A stretch of 64,000 bases of DNA. Origin: Bradyrhizobium sp. CCBAU 53338. GTDB lineage: Bacteria > Pseudomonadota > Alphaproteobacteria > Rhizobiales > Xanthobacteraceae. How positions within the stretch are numbered: the stretch's first letter is position 1; each line of letters opens with the position of its first letter. The DNA lies in assembly GCF_015291665.1 (NCBI RefSeq), contig NZ_CP030048.1:620001-684000 (forward strand), given 5' to 3'. Below the pieces are notes generated by a model. The model saw nothing but the letters and a program-made list of their open reading frames with translations, had not been told where the DNA came from and did not search any database. Positions 18,776 through 28,404 of this stretch are shown here, in pieces. Position numbers and translations under genes: made by a program.

Positions 18776-19309
18776 TCACTTCACCGGCCGCTTCTCGAGC
18801 TTCCGTGCCAGCGTGCGCCGGTGCATGCCCAGACGTCTTGCCGCTTCCGAGATGTTGAAATCCGTCTCGATCAGCGTCTGGTGGATGCGTTCCCATTCCA
18901 GCGTCTTGATCGAGGTCGGTCGCACGTCCAGCGCGACCTCGGCGTTGCCTTCGGCCTTGGTGAACGCGGCTTCGATGTCATCGGTGTTGGAAGGTTTTGC
19001 GAGGTAGTGGCAGGCCCCGAGCTTGATGGCCTCTACGGCGGTCGAGATGCTGGCAAAGCCTGTCAACACCACGATCAGCATCTCCTCGTCGTGGCTGTGC
19101 AGCAGTTCGACGCAGGCGAGCCCAGAGGCACCGCCGAGCTTGAGGTCGACCACGGCGTAGCCGAAGGATCGCTCCTCGAGCGCCTTCCGGACATCCTCGA
19201 TCGAGGCGGCGAGCACGACCTCATAGCCGCGGCGCTCGAACGAGCGCTTTAGCGTGCGCGCAAAGCCTTCGTCGTCCTCTACGACAATGAGCGAACGGTC
19301 AGGCGTCAA
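18776..19309 (-). CDS. regR: Redox response regulator RegR (ActR/PrrA/RegA family)
   Basis: 177 residues. The receiver domain has the acidic pair in VVEDDEG (residues 9-15), phosphoacceptor Asp55 in AVVDLKLGG, and LTGFASISTAVEAIKLGACHYLAKP, all characteristic of the RegA family. The C-terminal Fis-type helix-turn-helix is NISEAARRLGMHRRTLARKL. Start is a TTG at 19309, five bases after GGAGG, overlapping the end of regS by 11 bases. RegA-type regulators control oxidases, nitrogen fixation and carbon fixation in response to redox state. Here it ends the block cyoABCD-surf1-regSR. Confidence 0.93.
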   Translation of the reverse strand: MTPDRSLIVVEDDEGFARTLKRSFERRGYEVVLAASIEDVRKALEERSFGYAVVDLKLGGASGLACVELLHSHDEEMLIVVLTGFASISTAVEAIKLGACHYLAKPSNTDDIEAAFTKAEGNAEVALDVRPTSIKTLEWERIHQTLIETDFNISEAARRLGMHRRTLARKLEKRPVK

Positions 19310-20684
19310 AACTGCCTCCGATCGCGAGTGTGGCGAGCGGCAAGGTCAGGCGTACCGTCGCGCCACGCTTCCTGTGGTTCTCCGCGGTCACGCTGCCCCC
19401 GAGCTTGCGCACCACGTTCACCACCAGGAAAAGGCCCAGCCCGCCGCCCGCACGGCCCTTGCTCGACTGATAGGGCTTTCCGAGCTGCGCCAGCATTTCC
19501 GGTGCGAAGCCCGGGCCGCGGTCGCTGATCGAGAGCACCAGATTGTCGCCCTCGCGTTCGGCGACCAGCTCCACCCACTCGCGCGAGACTTCATAGGCAT
19601 TGTCGAGCACGTTGAAGATCACCTGCTTCAGCGCGATGTCGGAGACGATCGCGACGTCCTCGCCAAACGTGTTGGTGAAATAGAGCGTGCGCGCCGAGCG
19701 GGCGTCGCGCCATTCCTCGACCAGCGCGGTGACGAAGGCCGTTACCGTCGTCGGCGATGATCCTTCGCCGCGAGCCTCGCCGGCCGACACCAGAATGCCC
19801 GTCACGATGGACTTGCAGCGTTGCAGCGAGGTTTCCATCTCCGTGAGATCCTCGGCAAGCTCCTGGTCGGCGGTAAGATCGGGCATGCGGCGCCAGTCGC
19901 TGAGGATGACCGAGAGCGAGGCGAGCGGCGTGCCGAGCTCATGCGCTGCGCCGGACGCCAGCAGACCCATGCGGACGATATGATCCTGTTCGGCGGCGTG
20001 CTGGCGCAGCGCCGCCAGATGCGCGTCGCGCTGGCGCAAATTCCTGTTGATGCGGGTGACGAACACGACCAGCAGCACTGCGTTGAGGGCGAAGCCCAGC
20101 AACATGCCGGCGACCGTGAGCGTGTAGGTCTCGCTCAGCGGGTTAGGCGGCAGGTCGAGCGGCCGGTAGGCCATCGTCAGCCAGACGAAGCTCGCGCAGG
20201 TCAGCGCCACCAGCGACCAGGTCGAGCGGGCATCGAGCAGCACGGCGCCCAGCGTCACCTGGAGCAGGAACAACGACGTGAAGGGGTTGGTGGCGCCGCC
20301 GCTGAGATAAAGCTGCGCGGTCAGCGCCGCGACATCCAGCATCAATGCGACCAGCAGCTCGTTGTTGGTAATCGCGGCGCGATGGCGCACCCAGACTAGG
20401 CTCGAGACATTGAGAAACACGAGCGCGCCGATCACCGCTCCCATGCGGGTGAGGGGCAGGGGAATGCCGAGCCAGAAATGCACGCCGCCGATGGTCACGA
20501 TCTGCCCGACCACTGCAGTCCAGCGCAGCTGGATCAGCAGCGCCATGTTCTTGCGGTTGGTTTCGTCGTCGGTGGGGGCAGCGCCGATCAGCTCGCTGCG
20601 CGCGTCCGCCTGCGATTGCAGCGTGACCGCCTGCTCGCCGTAGGTGTTCCCGTCGTCAGGTCGGTTCGACGATCGTTCCAGCAT
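19299..20684 (-). CDS. regS: Redox sensor histidine kinase RegS (ActS/PrrB/RegB family)
   Basis: 461 residues from the ATG at 20684, which overlaps the surf1 end by 29 bases; the longer frame upstream is surf1 antiframe. Six hydrophobic helices occupy about residues 45-215. SGGATNPF near 126-133 fits the quinone-sensing GGxxNPF motif of RegB. The H-box is GAAHELGTP with His248, and Cys290 in LQRCKSIV sits 42 residues later, as the redox-active Cys265 follows His225 by 40 in Rhodobacter RegB. N, G1 and G2 boxes are VIFNVLDNAYE, ISDRGPGF and GGGLGLFLVVNV. Inner-membrane sensor of quinone and thiol redox state that phosphorylates RegR. Confidence 0.94.
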   Translation of the reverse strand: MLERSSNRPDDGNTYGEQAVTLQSQADARSELIGAAPTDDETNRKNMALLIQLRWTAVVGQIVTIGGVHFWLGIPLPLTRMGAVIGALVFLNVSSLVWVRHRAAITNNELLVALMLDVAALTAQLYLSGGATNPFTSLFLLQVTLGAVLLDARSTWSLVALTCASFVWLTMAYRPLDLPPNPLSETYTLTVAGMLLGFALNAVLLVVFVTRINRNLRQRDAHLAALRQHAAEQDHIVRMGLLASGAAHELGTPLASLSVILSDWRRMPDLTADQELAEDLTEMETSLQRCKSIVTGILVSAGEARGEGSSPTTVTAFVTALVEEWRDARSARTLYFTNTFGEDVAIVSDIALKQVIFNVLDNAYEVSREWVELVAEREGDNLVLSISDRGPGFAPEMLAQLGKPYQSSKGRAGGGLGLFLVVNVVRKLGGSVTAENHRKRGATVRLTLPLATLAIGGSFDA

Positions 20685-21504
20685 CTGATCCCGTCCTGCG
20701 GGCGGAGGCATCGAAGCCGCCGGCCGGTTCGTGGACGAAGCGCGTGCGGCGGAACAGCCCGCCGCGGAATGTGACGAAAAGTCTACCGGCCAGCAGGAAA
20801 GCCAGGGCAAACCACGTCAACGCGTAGATCAGGTGGTTATTGGGAAAGCGGATCACGGTCAATCCGCCGATTGGACCGTTACCGACCTGTGATCCGGCGT
20901 CGGCATCGATGAAGAAGGGCGCGACCTTTTGGAGGTCGCGCGCGGCCGCGATCGCGGCGACGTCCCGCGAATACCAGCGGTTGTGCTGGGGCACGTTGTC
21001 CCTGAGGAAACCGCCCTTCGGCTCGGTGATGCGCAGGAGGCCGGTGACCTCGACCTGGCCGGCGGGATTGCCATCCTTGCGCGTTGACGGGTCGCGCCGC
21101 TCGGACGGCACGAAGCCGCGGTTGATGAGGACTTGCGTGCCATCAACGCGCAGGAGCGGCGTCAGCACCCAATAGCCGGGGCCTTCCTCTGTGACGGCCT
21201 GCACCAGCGTCTCGCGGTCGTGCAGGAAGCGGCCGGAGACGCTGACGTGCCGATATTCGTCGCTCGCGGCGGAGACCGCAGCCCATGAAGCGGGCGCGGG
21301 GATCGGCTGCGCCGGAGCATGGACGCGCTGCTCGACGCGGTCGATGAGCGCGAGCTTCCAGGCGCGGCGCTCGACCTGCCAGACGCCAAGCGCGATCAGA
21401 ACGACGAAGGCGGTGAGCGAGAGGACCGTGAGCCACAGGGACGGACGCGCGGCCCCTGCGGGGCTGCGCGGTTCGTCATCCCCAGGTCTTACCGGAATGC
21501 TCAC
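20656..21504 (-). CDS. SURF1 family cytochrome oxidase assembly protein
   Basis: 282 residues from a GTG at 21504 that overlaps the cyoD stop (GTGA). Two membrane helices flank a periplasmic domain, as in Surf1: LWLTVLSLTAFVVLIALGVWQVERR near the N-terminus and LIYALTWFALAFLLAGRLF near the C-terminus. HDRETLVQAVTEEGPGYWVLTPL and VLINRGFVP are the typical domain strands. Surf1 proteins help heme insertion into subunit I of heme-copper oxidases; here the adjacent target is the cyo quinol oxidase. Its end overlaps the regS start. Confidence 0.93.
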   Translation of the reverse strand: MSIPVRPGDDEPRSPAGAARPSLWLTVLSLTAFVVLIALGVWQVERRAWKLALIDRVEQRVHAPAQPIPAPASWAAVSAASDEYRHVSVSGRFLHDRETLVQAVTEEGPGYWVLTPLLRVDGTQVLINRGFVPSERRDPSTRKDGNPAGQVEVTGLLRITEPKGGFLRDNVPQHNRWYSRDVAAIAAARDLQKVAPFFIDADAGSQVGNGPIGGLTVIRFPNNHLIYALTWFALAFLLAGRLFVTFRGGLFRRTRFVHEPAGGFDASARRTGSDAGTIVEPT

Positions 21505-21881
21505 TTCATTCCCGTCATTTCGTGCATCGGCATCATGTTGCTGTTGAGGTGGTTCATCACCCACAGCGAACCGGACAGCGCGATCACCACCATGACGATG
21601 GTGAAGATCAGCGCCATCATGCTCCAGCCATTCTCGGACTTCGGGCTCATGTGCAGGAAGTAGATCATGTGCACGACGATCTGCACGACCGCGAAGGCCA
21701 TGATGACCAGCGCGGTGATCTGCTTGCTCGGCAGCGCGCCGCTCATCACCAGCCAGAACGGGATCGCTGTGAGCACCACCGAGAGCACGAAGCCGAGCAT
21801 GTAGCCCGAGAACGTGCTGTGGGCGTGGCCGTCGCCGTGGTGATGGTCGTCGGCGTGAGCGGCGTGGGTGTCGGTGTTCAT
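21501..21881 (-). CDS. cyoD: Cytochrome o ubiquinol oxidase subunit IV
   Basis: 126 residues from ATG 21881, overlapping the cyoC stop by four bases. Three hydrophobic helices follow (GYMLGFVLSVVLTAIPFWLVM, ALVIMAFAVVQIVVHMIYFLHM, MALIFTIVMVVIALSGSLWVM), the classic CyoD pattern. The N-terminus is His/Asp-rich (THAAHADDHHHGDGHAH), which may bind metal or simply be a flexible cytoplasmic tail. CyoD supports assembly of the proton-pumping bo3 quinol oxidase in the inner membrane. Confidence 0.95.
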   Translation of the reverse strand: MNTDTHAAHADDHHHGDGHAHSTFSGYMLGFVLSVVLTAIPFWLVMSGALPSKQITALVIMAFAVVQIVVHMIYFLHMSPKSENGWSMMALIFTIVMVVIALSGSLWVMNHLNSNMMPMHEMTGMK

Positions 21882-22507
21882 CGCAGAACTCCCAGGAGAT
21901 AGACGAAGGTGAAGACGCCGATCCAGACAACGTCGAGGAAGTGCCAGAACATCGACAGGCACATCAGGCGACGGCGGTTGGCCTCGATCAGGCCGAAACG
22001 CCCGACCTGCACCATCAGGGTCACCAGCCAGATCAGGCCGCAGGAGACGTGCAGGCCGTGGGTTCCAACCAGGGTGAAGAAGGCGGACAGGAAGGCGCTG
22101 CGCTGAGGCGTGGCGCCTTCATGGATCATGTGGGCGAACTCGGTGAGCTCGATGCCGATGAAGGCGGCGCCGAACAGGCCGGTGATCAGGAGCCACATCT
22201 GCGTCTGGGCGACCTTGTTCTGCTGCATCGTCAGCATGGCGAAGCCATAGGTGATCGAGGAGAGGAGCAGCATCGAGGTGTTCACCGCGACCAGGTCGAG
22301 GTCGAACAGGTCCTTCGGCGCGGGCCCGGCGGCGTAATTGGCGCCGAGCACGCCGAAGGCGGCGAACAGCATCGCGAAGATGAGACAGTCGCTCATCAGG
22401 TAGATCCAGAAGCCGAGCGAGGTGCTGTAGCCTTCCGGATGCGGATGCTCGTCGGCGAGGTAGAAGACCGGCTCGCCGGTCTGCGAAGGATTGACGGCGA
22501 CAGTCAT
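21878..22507 (-). CDS. cyoC: Cytochrome o ubiquinol oxidase subunit III
   Basis: 209 residues with five hydrophobic helices, as expected for CyoC (which has two fewer than aa3 subunit III). TSLGFWIYLMSDCLIFAMLFAAF, ELTEFAHMIHEGATPQRSAFLSAFFTLVGTHGLH and WHFLDVVWIGVFTFVYLLG are the family signatures. The ATG at 22507 directly abuts the cyoB stop codon (22508). Inner membrane, part of the bo3-type oxidase. Confidence 0.96.
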   Translation of the reverse strand: MTVAVNPSQTGEPVFYLADEHPHPEGYSTSLGFWIYLMSDCLIFAMLFAAFGVLGANYAAGPAPKDLFDLDLVAVNTSMLLLSSITYGFAMLTMQQNKVAQTQMWLLITGLFGAAFIGIELTEFAHMIHEGATPQRSAFLSAFFTLVGTHGLHVSCGLIWLVTLMVQVGRFGLIEANRRRLMCLSMFWHFLDVVWIGVFTFVYLLGVLR

Positions 22508-24505
22508 TTACTTGGCTCCGGCGAGCAGTTTGGTGCGCGCGTCCTCGGTCCGGATGACGTCGTCAGCCGGAATGTCGAAGTCGCGGTGATAGTTGAAGGT
22601 GTGGCCGATTCCGACGACCAGCATGGCGATGAAGCTCGCAGCCGCAAGCCACCAGATGTACCAGATCAGTCCGAATCCCATCGCGGTGGCGAGGCCGGCG
22701 AGGATGATGCCGGTGCCTGTGCTGCTCGGCATATGGATCGGCTTGAACCCGGTGAGCGGACGCTGATAGCCGCGCTTCTTCATGTCCCACCATGCGTCAT
22801 TGTCGTGAACGACGGGGGTAAAGGCGAAGTTGTAATCCGGCGGCGGCGAGGAGGTGGCCCATTCCAGCGTGCGTGCGTCCCAGGGATCGCCGGTGACGTC
22901 CTTGAGCTGCTCGCGCTTGAGGAAGCTGACCGCGAACTGCATCAGCATCGAGAGAATGCCGAGGAAGACGAGGCCGGCGCCGATCGCGGCGATGATGAAC
23001 CAGATCTGCAAGCTCGGATCGTCGAATACGCGCAGGCGACGGGTCACGCCCATCAGGCCGAGCACATAGAGCGGCATGAAGGCCATGTAGAAGCCGGTGA
23101 CCCAGAACCAGAACGACAGCTTGCCCCAGAACGGATCGAGCCTGAAGCCGAACGCCTTCGGGAACCAGTAGTTGATGCCGGCAAATGCGCCGAACACCAC
23201 GCCGCCGATGATCACGTTGTGGAAGTGCGCAATCAGGAACAGGCTGTTGTGCAGGACGAAGTCGGCCGGCGGGACCGCGAGCAGCACGCCGGTCATGCCG
23301 CCCAGCACGAAGGTCAGCATGAAGGCGATCGTCCACAGCATCGGCAGCTCGTAGCGGATACGGCCGCGATACATCGTGAACAGCCAGTTGAACATCTTCG
23401 CGCCCGTCGGGATCGAGATGATCATGGTGGTGATGCCGAAGAACGAGTTGACGCTGGCGCCCGAGCCCATCGTGAAGAAGTGGTGCAGCCAGACCAGGTA
23501 CGACAGGATGGTGATGACGACCGTGGCGTAGACCATCGAGGTGTAGCCGAACAGGCGCTTGCCGGAGAAGGTCGAGGTCACTTCCGAGAAGATGCCGAAG
23601 GCGGGGAGAACCAGGATGTAGACTTCAGGGTGGCCCCAGATCCAGATCAGGTTCACGTACATCATCGGGCTGCCGCCGAAATCGTTCGTGAAGAAGTTGG
23701 TGCCGACGTAGCGATCGAGCGCGAGCAGCGCGAGCACGACGGTCAGGACTGGAAATGAGGCGACGATCAGGATGTTGGTGCACAGCGAGGTCCAGGTGAA
23801 CACCGGCATCCGCATCATGGTCATGCCGGGGCATCGCAGCTTGACGATGGTACAGATCAGGTTGATGCCGGATAACGTCGTTCCGACGCCGGCGACCTGC
23901 AATCCCCATATGTAATAGTCGACGCCGACGTCTGGACTGTAGCCGATGTTGGACAGCGGCGGATAAGCCAGCCAGCCGGTGCGGGCGAATTCGCCGATGA
24001 ACAGCGAGAGCATCACCAACACCGCACCGCCGACCGTCATCCAGAAGCTGAAATTGTTCAGGAACGGGAACGACACGTCGCGGGCGCCGATCTGCAGCGG
24101 CACCACGAAGTTCATCAGGCCCGTCACCAGCGGCATCGCCACGAAGAAGATCATGATCACGCCATGGGCGGTGAAGACCTGGTCGTAGTGATGGGCGGGA
24201 AGGAAGCCTTCGGAGCCGCCGAACGCCATTGCTTGTTGCGCGCGCATCATGAGGGCATCGGCGAAGCCCCGCAGCAGCATCACGATGCCGAGGATCATGT
24301 ACATGACGCCGATGCGCTTGTGGTCCACGCTGGTGAACCATTCGCGCCAGAGATACCCCCAGAGACGGAAGTAGGTCAGGCCGGCGAGCAGCGTGATGCC
24401 GCCGAGCGCGACGACCGCGAAGGTGCCGACGAGGATCGGCTCGTGCAGCGGCAGCGAATCGATACCGAGACGGCCGAAGATGAGCTTGAGGAGATCAGGA
24501 GACAT
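22508..24505 (-). CDS. cyoB: Cytochrome o ubiquinol oxidase subunit I
   Basis: 665 residues, the length of CyoB, with about 15 hydrophobic helices. The ATG at 24505 is chosen because [13 protein letters not shown] matches the family start; the longer frame upstream is antiframe of cyo[20 protein letters not shown] supplies the CuB His cross-linked to Tyr, [12 protein letters not shown] the two further CuB His, and HFHNVIIGG the heme His pair. It catalyses O2 reduction and proton pumping with ubiquinol as donor. cyoA ends 11 bases upstream. Confidence 0.97.
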   Translation of the reverse strand: MSPDLLKLIFGRLGIDSLPLHEPILVGTFAVVALGGITLLAGLTYFRLWGYLWREWFTSVDHKRIGVMYMILGIVMLLRGFADALMMRAQQAMAFGGSEGFLPAHHYDQVFTAHGVIMIFFVAMPLVTGLMNFVVPLQIGARDVSFPFLNNFSFWMTVGGAVLVMLSLFIGEFARTGWLAYPPLSNIGYSPDVGVDYYIWGLQVAGVGTTLSGINLICTIVKLRCPGMTMMRMPVFTWTSLCTNILIVASFPVLTVVLALLALDRYVGTNFFTNDFGGSPMMYVNLIWIWGHPEVYILVLPAFGIFSEVTSTFSGKRLFGYTSMVYATVVITILSYLVWLHHFFTMGSGASVNSFFGITTMIISIPTGAKMFNWLFTMYRGRIRYELPMLWTIAFMLTFVLGGMTGVLLAVPPADFVLHNSLFLIAHFHNVIIGGVVFGAFAGINYWFPKAFGFRLDPFWGKLSFWFWVTGFYMAFMPLYVLGLMGVTRRLRVFDDPSLQIWFIIAAIGAGLVFLGILSMLMQFAVSFLKREQLKDVTGDPWDARTLEWATSSPPPDYNFAFTPVVHDNDAWWDMKKRGYQRPLTGFKPIHMPSSTGTGIILAGLATAMGFGLIWYIWWLAAASFIAMLVVGIGHTFNYHRDFDIPADDVIRTEDARTKLLAGAK

Positions 24506-24516
24506 GCGAGCTCTCT

Positions 24517-25695
24517 TTAGGAGTCTGACTTCAGGGAGTCTGACTTGGGACGTTGTCCCAGGAAGAAGGACGAGGACTTCAGCGGCGCGAAGGTCGGCCG
24601 CTTCAGGCCGGCGCCGATAAGCGGCGCGGTGTCGAGCGGCGCCTTGATCGAAGCCGTGGTTGCGCCGCCTTGCGGCGCATCCGGCGTGCAAGTGCCGGCG
24701 ACGAAGCTCGGTTCGGGGCCGAAGGCGGTGCCGCGGCGGGCGTATTTGTCGTAGGAGAGCGGGAGGGTGTTGTTCAGGCCCTCGTGGCCGTTGCCGCCTT
24801 TGGCATCGATTGCCATCATCTCGCTCTGGCACATCTTCCCGGTCTCGACGCACATGTTGAGGATCAGGCGGTAGAGATCGGCATCGACGGTACCCCAGCG
24901 GCGGACCGGCTCGTTTTCGCTCGGCTTTTCGAGCTGGAGATACTCAGTGCGGCCGAGCGAACCACCGGTGGACTTGGCCTGCGCGACCCAGGCGTCGAAG
25001 CCCTTGTCGTCGAGGCCCTGGAAGTTGAAGTGCATCCCGGAGAAGCCGGCGCCGCTGTAGTTCGCGGAGAAGCCTTTGTAGGTACCGGCGTGGTTCACGA
25101 CGGCGTGGAGCTTCGTTTCCATGCCCGGCATCGCGTAGATCTGGCCGGCGAGTGCGGGGATGTAGAAGGAGTTCATCACCGAAGAGGCGGTGATGCGGAA
25201 GTTGATCGGACGATCGACGGGCGCGGCCAGATCGTTGACGGTGGCGATGCCGTAGTCCGGATAGATAAAGAGCCACTTCCAGTCGAGCGCGACGACATCG
25301 ACCTCGAGCGGCGCCTTGGACTGGTCGATCGCGCGATCGGCATGGATGCGGCCGAGCGTGCGATAGGGGTCGAGCAGATGCGTGCCCATCCAGGTCAGCG
25401 CGCCCAGGCAGACGATGATCAGCAACGGTGCGGACCAGATCACCAGCTCGAGCTTGGTGGAGTGATCCCAATCCGGCTCGTAGCGGGCCGAGGTGTTGGA
25501 CTGGCGGTAACGCCAGGCGAACATCACCGTCAGCGCCATCACGGGGACGACGATCAGGAGCATCAGGATGGTGGAGATGATGACGAGGTCGCGTTGTTGC
25601 GCCGCGATATCGCCGGCTGGCGCCAGCACGACGTAGTTGCAGCCGCTGAGCGCGGCTGCCAGGGGTAGCAGCGCCAGGATCTTGAGACGGGACAC
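24517..25695 (-). CDS. cyoA: Cytochrome o ubiquinol oxidase subunit II
   Basis: 392 residues from a GTG at 25695. [19 protein letters not shown] is a lipoprotein signal with lipobox Cys19, as in CyoA. Two membrane helices follow, then the cupredoxin domain ([42 protein letters not shown]). The CuA ligands of cytochrome c oxidase subunit II are absent, as expected for a quinol oxidase. The C-terminal 90 residues form an extra tail ending in the duplicated KSDSLKSDS. First gene of the reverse block; an 11-1-11 palindrome lies 68 bases upstream of the start. Confidence 0.94.
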   Translation of the reverse strand: MSRLKILALLPLAAALSGCNYVVLAPAGDIAAQQRDLVIISTILMLLIVVPVMALTVMFAWRYRQSNTSARYEPDWDHSTKLELVIWSAPLLIIVCLGALTWMGTHLLDPYRTLGRIHADRAIDQSKAPLEVDVVALDWKWLFIYPDYGIATVNDLAAPVDRPINFRITASSVMNSFYIPALAGQIYAMPGMETKLHAVVNHAGTYKGFSANYSGAGFSGMHFNFQGLDDKGFDAWVAQAKSTGGSLGRTEYLQLEKPSENEPVRRWGTVDADLYRLILNMCVETGKMCQSEMMAIDAKGGNGHEGLNNTLPLSYDKYARRGTAFGPEPSFVAGTCTPDAPQGGATTASIKAPLDTAPLIGAGLKRPTFAPLKSSSFFLGQRPKSDSLKSDS

Positions 25696-25762
25696 GGGCC
25701 GAGCCTTATGAGAATGAGTTTCCTTTGCGGGGCCAACGGGTAGCTGCGGCGCAGCAATCCGG

Positions 25763-25785
25763 ACATTGGACAATTTGTCCAATGT
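25763..25785. promoter_or_regulatory. Perfect 11-1-11 palindrome between cyoA and the MFS gene
   Basis: ACATTGGACAA (25763-25773), a single T, then its exact reverse complement TTGTCCAATGT (25775-25785). It sits in the 183-base divergent region between cyoA and the MFS transporter, where an operator is expected. The 11-1-11 geometry is that of Rrf2-family sites such as NsrR, but the bases do not match the NsrR consensus, so the binding protein is unknown. Confidence 0.65.
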
Positions 25786-25878
25786 TGCACTGCGGGATGT
25801 TGGGCCAAACAGGACCAGATCGCCTGGCGTCCCCGCCGGGGGGTCGGCTTTGGTTTTCAGGACGTTAAGGGCGCACGC

Positions 25879-27216
25879 ATGGCGACGGCACAGACCCCCG
25901 CAATGGCGGATATCCACTCGGGCGAGCACGGCCACGACCAGGCCAGCCCCGGCGAGATCGCCATCGGCGTCATCATCGGCCGCACCTCGGAATTCTTCGA
26001 CTTTTTCGTCTACGCGATCGCCTCGGTGATCGTGTTTCCCCGCCTGGTGTTCCCGTTCACGAGTGAACTGACCGGCACCCTTTATTCCTTCATGATCTTC
26101 GCACTGGCCTTCGTCGCCCGGCCGATCGGCACCGTCATTTTCATGACGGTCGACCGCGAGTACGGCAAGACGGCCAAGCTGGTTTCGGCGCTGTTCCTGC
26201 TCGGCACCGCCACGGTCGCGCTGGCGTTCCTGCCCGGCTATCACGACATCGGCGTTGCCGCGATCTGGCTGCTGGCGCTGGCGCGTCTCGCGCAGGGTCT
26301 GGCCTGGGGCGGCGCCTGGGACGGCATGGCCTCACTGCTGGCGCTGAACGCACCGGCGTCCAAGCGCGGTTGGTACGCGATGGTGCCGCAGTTAGGGGCG
26401 CCGCTCGGGCTGATCGTGGCGAGCGCGCTGTTCGCCTATTTCGCCGGCAACCTCTCGGCCGACGATTTCTTCGACTGGGGCTGGCGTTATCCGTTCTTCG
26501 TCGCCTTCGCCATCAACGTCGTGGCGCTGTTCGCGCGCCTGCGCATGGTGACGACGGAAGAATATGCCTCGCTGTTCGAGACCCGTGAGCTGCAGCCCTC
26601 GCGCATCTCCGACACGGTTGCCCGCGAAGGCCACAACATCATGCTCGGCGCGTTCGCGCCGCTTGCGAGCTTCGCGCTGTTCCACATGGTCACGGTGTTT
26701 CCGCTGTCCTGGGTGTTCCTGTTCACCCGCGAAAGCCCGGTGCGCTTCTTGATCATCGAGATCGTCGCGGCCGTGTTCGGCGTCGCCGCGATCGTCGCCT
26801 CCGGCATCATCGCCGACCGCGTCGGTCGCAAATCGCTGCTGATGGGATCGGCGATCGCGATCGCGATCTACAGCGGCTTTGCTCCGCAATTGCTCGACGC
26901 CGGTGCGTTCGGTGAGACCATCTACATGGTGATCGGCTTCATCCTGCTCGGCCTCTCCTTCGGTCAGTCCTCGGGCGCGATCGCCTCGAACTTCAAGCAG
27001 ATGTACCGCTACACGGCCTCCGCGCTGACCTCTGACATGGCCTGGCTGTTCGGCGCCGGCTTCGCGCCGCTCGTCGCGCTGCTGCTCGCCACCAATCTCG
27101 GCGTCATCGCCTCGGGTGCGTACCTGCTGTCGGGCGCGTTCTGGACCCTGCTCGCCCTCTGGCTCAGCGGCCAGCGCGAGGCGGGCGATATGGACGCGGG
27201 CGAATCGTCAACCTGA
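25879..27216 (+). CDS. MFS transporter, metabolite:H+ symporter type
   Basis: 445 residues with 12 hydrophobic helices. GRTSEFFDFFVYAIASVIVFPRLVFP at the start and ALAFVARPIGTVIFMTVDREYGK (loop 2-3 motif) resemble the MHS branch that includes ProP, ShiA and KgtP, although several positions differ. GIIADRVGRKSLLMGSA is the second copy of the motif between helices 8 and 9. The N-terminal 20 residues are His/Asp-rich (DIHSGEHGHDQ). Substrate unknown: organic acid or osmolyte is likely for the family. Divergent from cyoA with a shared regulatory region. Confidence 0.88.
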   Translation: MATAQTPAMADIHSGEHGHDQASPGEIAIGVIIGRTSEFFDFFVYAIASVIVFPRLVFPFTSELTGTLYSFMIFALAFVARPIGTVIFMTVDREYGKTAKLVSALFLLGTATVALAFLPGYHDIGVAAIWLLALARLAQGLAWGGAWDGMASLLALNAPASKRGWYAMVPQLGAPLGLIVASALFAYFAGNLSADDFFDWGWRYPFFVAFAINVVALFARLRMVTTEEYASLFETRELQPSRISDTVAREGHNIMLGAFAPLASFALFHMVTVFPLSWVFLFTRESPVRFLIIEIVAAVFGVAAIVASGIIADRVGRKSLLMGSAIAIAIYSGFAPQLLDAGAFGETIYMVIGFILLGLSFGQSSGAIASNFKQMYRYTASALTSDMAWLFGAGFAPLVALLLATNLGVIASGAYLLSGAFWTLLALWLSGQREAGDMDAGESST

Positions 27217-27248
27217 CATTTCCCGGGGCGGCGCGGTCCATGCATATG

Positions 27249-28142
27249 CTAGCCGCGTGACGTGGGGTCCCTGGGCGGATTCTGGTCGATGTTGAGATTG
27301 GCGAGAAGCACGGACAGGCGCTTCGCGAGCTGCTTGACGTCGGAATCGTCGAGCCCCTCGCGAACGCAGACGACCGCCCGCGAGGGCGGCAGTTTTGGCA
27401 AATAGTAGTCTCTGGACCTGACGATATCAGGAGCCGCCAGCGCGCCCGGCATGGCGGACAAGCCGAGGCCCGCCCTGACGGCGCTCGTGCGCACGGAAGA
27501 ATCCGAGCTTCGCAGCACGATCCGGTAGGCAATGCCGCTCCGGTCCAGCGGTCCGATCATCCAATTGTCTTCGGGCAGCGTGATGATCGGGATCGGTGCG
27601 CCGGGCCGCGCGACGAAATCCCTCGCCTTGACCCAGTTCGTCTCGAACTGAAATTCGCCGACAATCCGGTCTTCGAGCTCCTGCCCGAAGCCCTCGAGCA
27701 AGAACAGGCACGCGACATCGATGAAGCCCTCGAGGAGCCCGCGTCGAATCTCGCTGGAATGTTCGGCGAAAAGGAAGACGCCGGAGAGGTTCTCCCTGCT
27801 GAATTCGTCGAACAGCCGCTGTGCGAGCAACTGGCTGATGCCGAGCCGACGCACGGAGGATCGGTCCGATCCTCCCAACCTGAGTATCTGGTCATTGGCA
27901 TCGATGATGCGGCGCGCCTGCTGGAGCGCGAGCTTGCCGAGCTCGGTCAGAGCGGTCCCGTTCGCCGTTCGCGTGAAGAGCTCACCACCGATGAGACCTT
28001 GCAGCCGTTTGATCTGGGCGCTGATCGCGGGCTGGCTGAGATTGAGCCGGTCTGCGGCCTTGGACATGCTGCCCGTCTCGGCGATTGCCACGACGGTTCG
28101 CATGATTTCCATCGGAATGTTTTGAATCTGCTGTCGCAGCAT
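27249..28142 (-). CDS. LysR family transcriptional regulator
   Basis: 297 residues. The winged helix-turn-helix near residues 8-65 (AIAETGSMSKAADRLNLSQPAISAQIKRLQGLIGGELFTR) is standard LysR; the effector-binding domain follows. The start at 28142 (ATG) gives MLRQQIQNIPMEIM; an ATG ten codons later is possible. It is convergent with the MFS gene (32 bases apart) and divergent from tadE, with 262 AT-richer bases between that contain repeated GCATGCAT/CATGCATA words at about 28310 and 28345, possible binding sites. The regulated gene is not known. Confidence 0.9.
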   Translation of the reverse strand: MLRQQIQNIPMEIMRTVVAIAETGSMSKAADRLNLSQPAISAQIKRLQGLIGGELFTRTANGTALTELGKLALQQARRIIDANDQILRLGGSDRSSVRRLGISQLLAQRLFDEFSRENLSGVFLFAEHSSEIRRGLLEGFIDVACLFLLEGFGQELEDRIVGEFQFETNWVKARDFVARPGAPIPIITLPEDNWMIGPLDRSGIAYRIVLRSSDSSVRTSAVRAGLGLSAMPGALAAPDIVRSRDYYLPKLPPSRAVVCVREGLDDSDVKQLAKRLSVLLANLNIDQNPPRDPTSRG

Positions 28143-28404
28143 TCGGGCTCCTTCCGACGGGCAGTATCAAGGAAACTTATCTCCCCATTCAAAAAGGCTC
28201 TTGAATCTGGAGGGAGATCCACCGGAGCTCTACGGCCCGACGCTCGAACGCGTTCGCGCTAACTGCTTTCAGTACAAAGCACGTCAAGAAAATCTATATG
28301 CCTATTTGCATGCATAGCGACGTCAACCTTTGCGTGCAGACTCATGCATACATTGTAAACGCGCCTCTCTCAAGCTCTTGTTCGGGAAAAAGAGGTAAAC
28401 GCAC

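Noticed and set aside
21941..23758. 605-codon open frame on the plus strand
   Set aside because: Antisense of cyoB/cyoC, His/Glu/Gln-rich nonsense; the reverse strand encodes the oxidase subunits.
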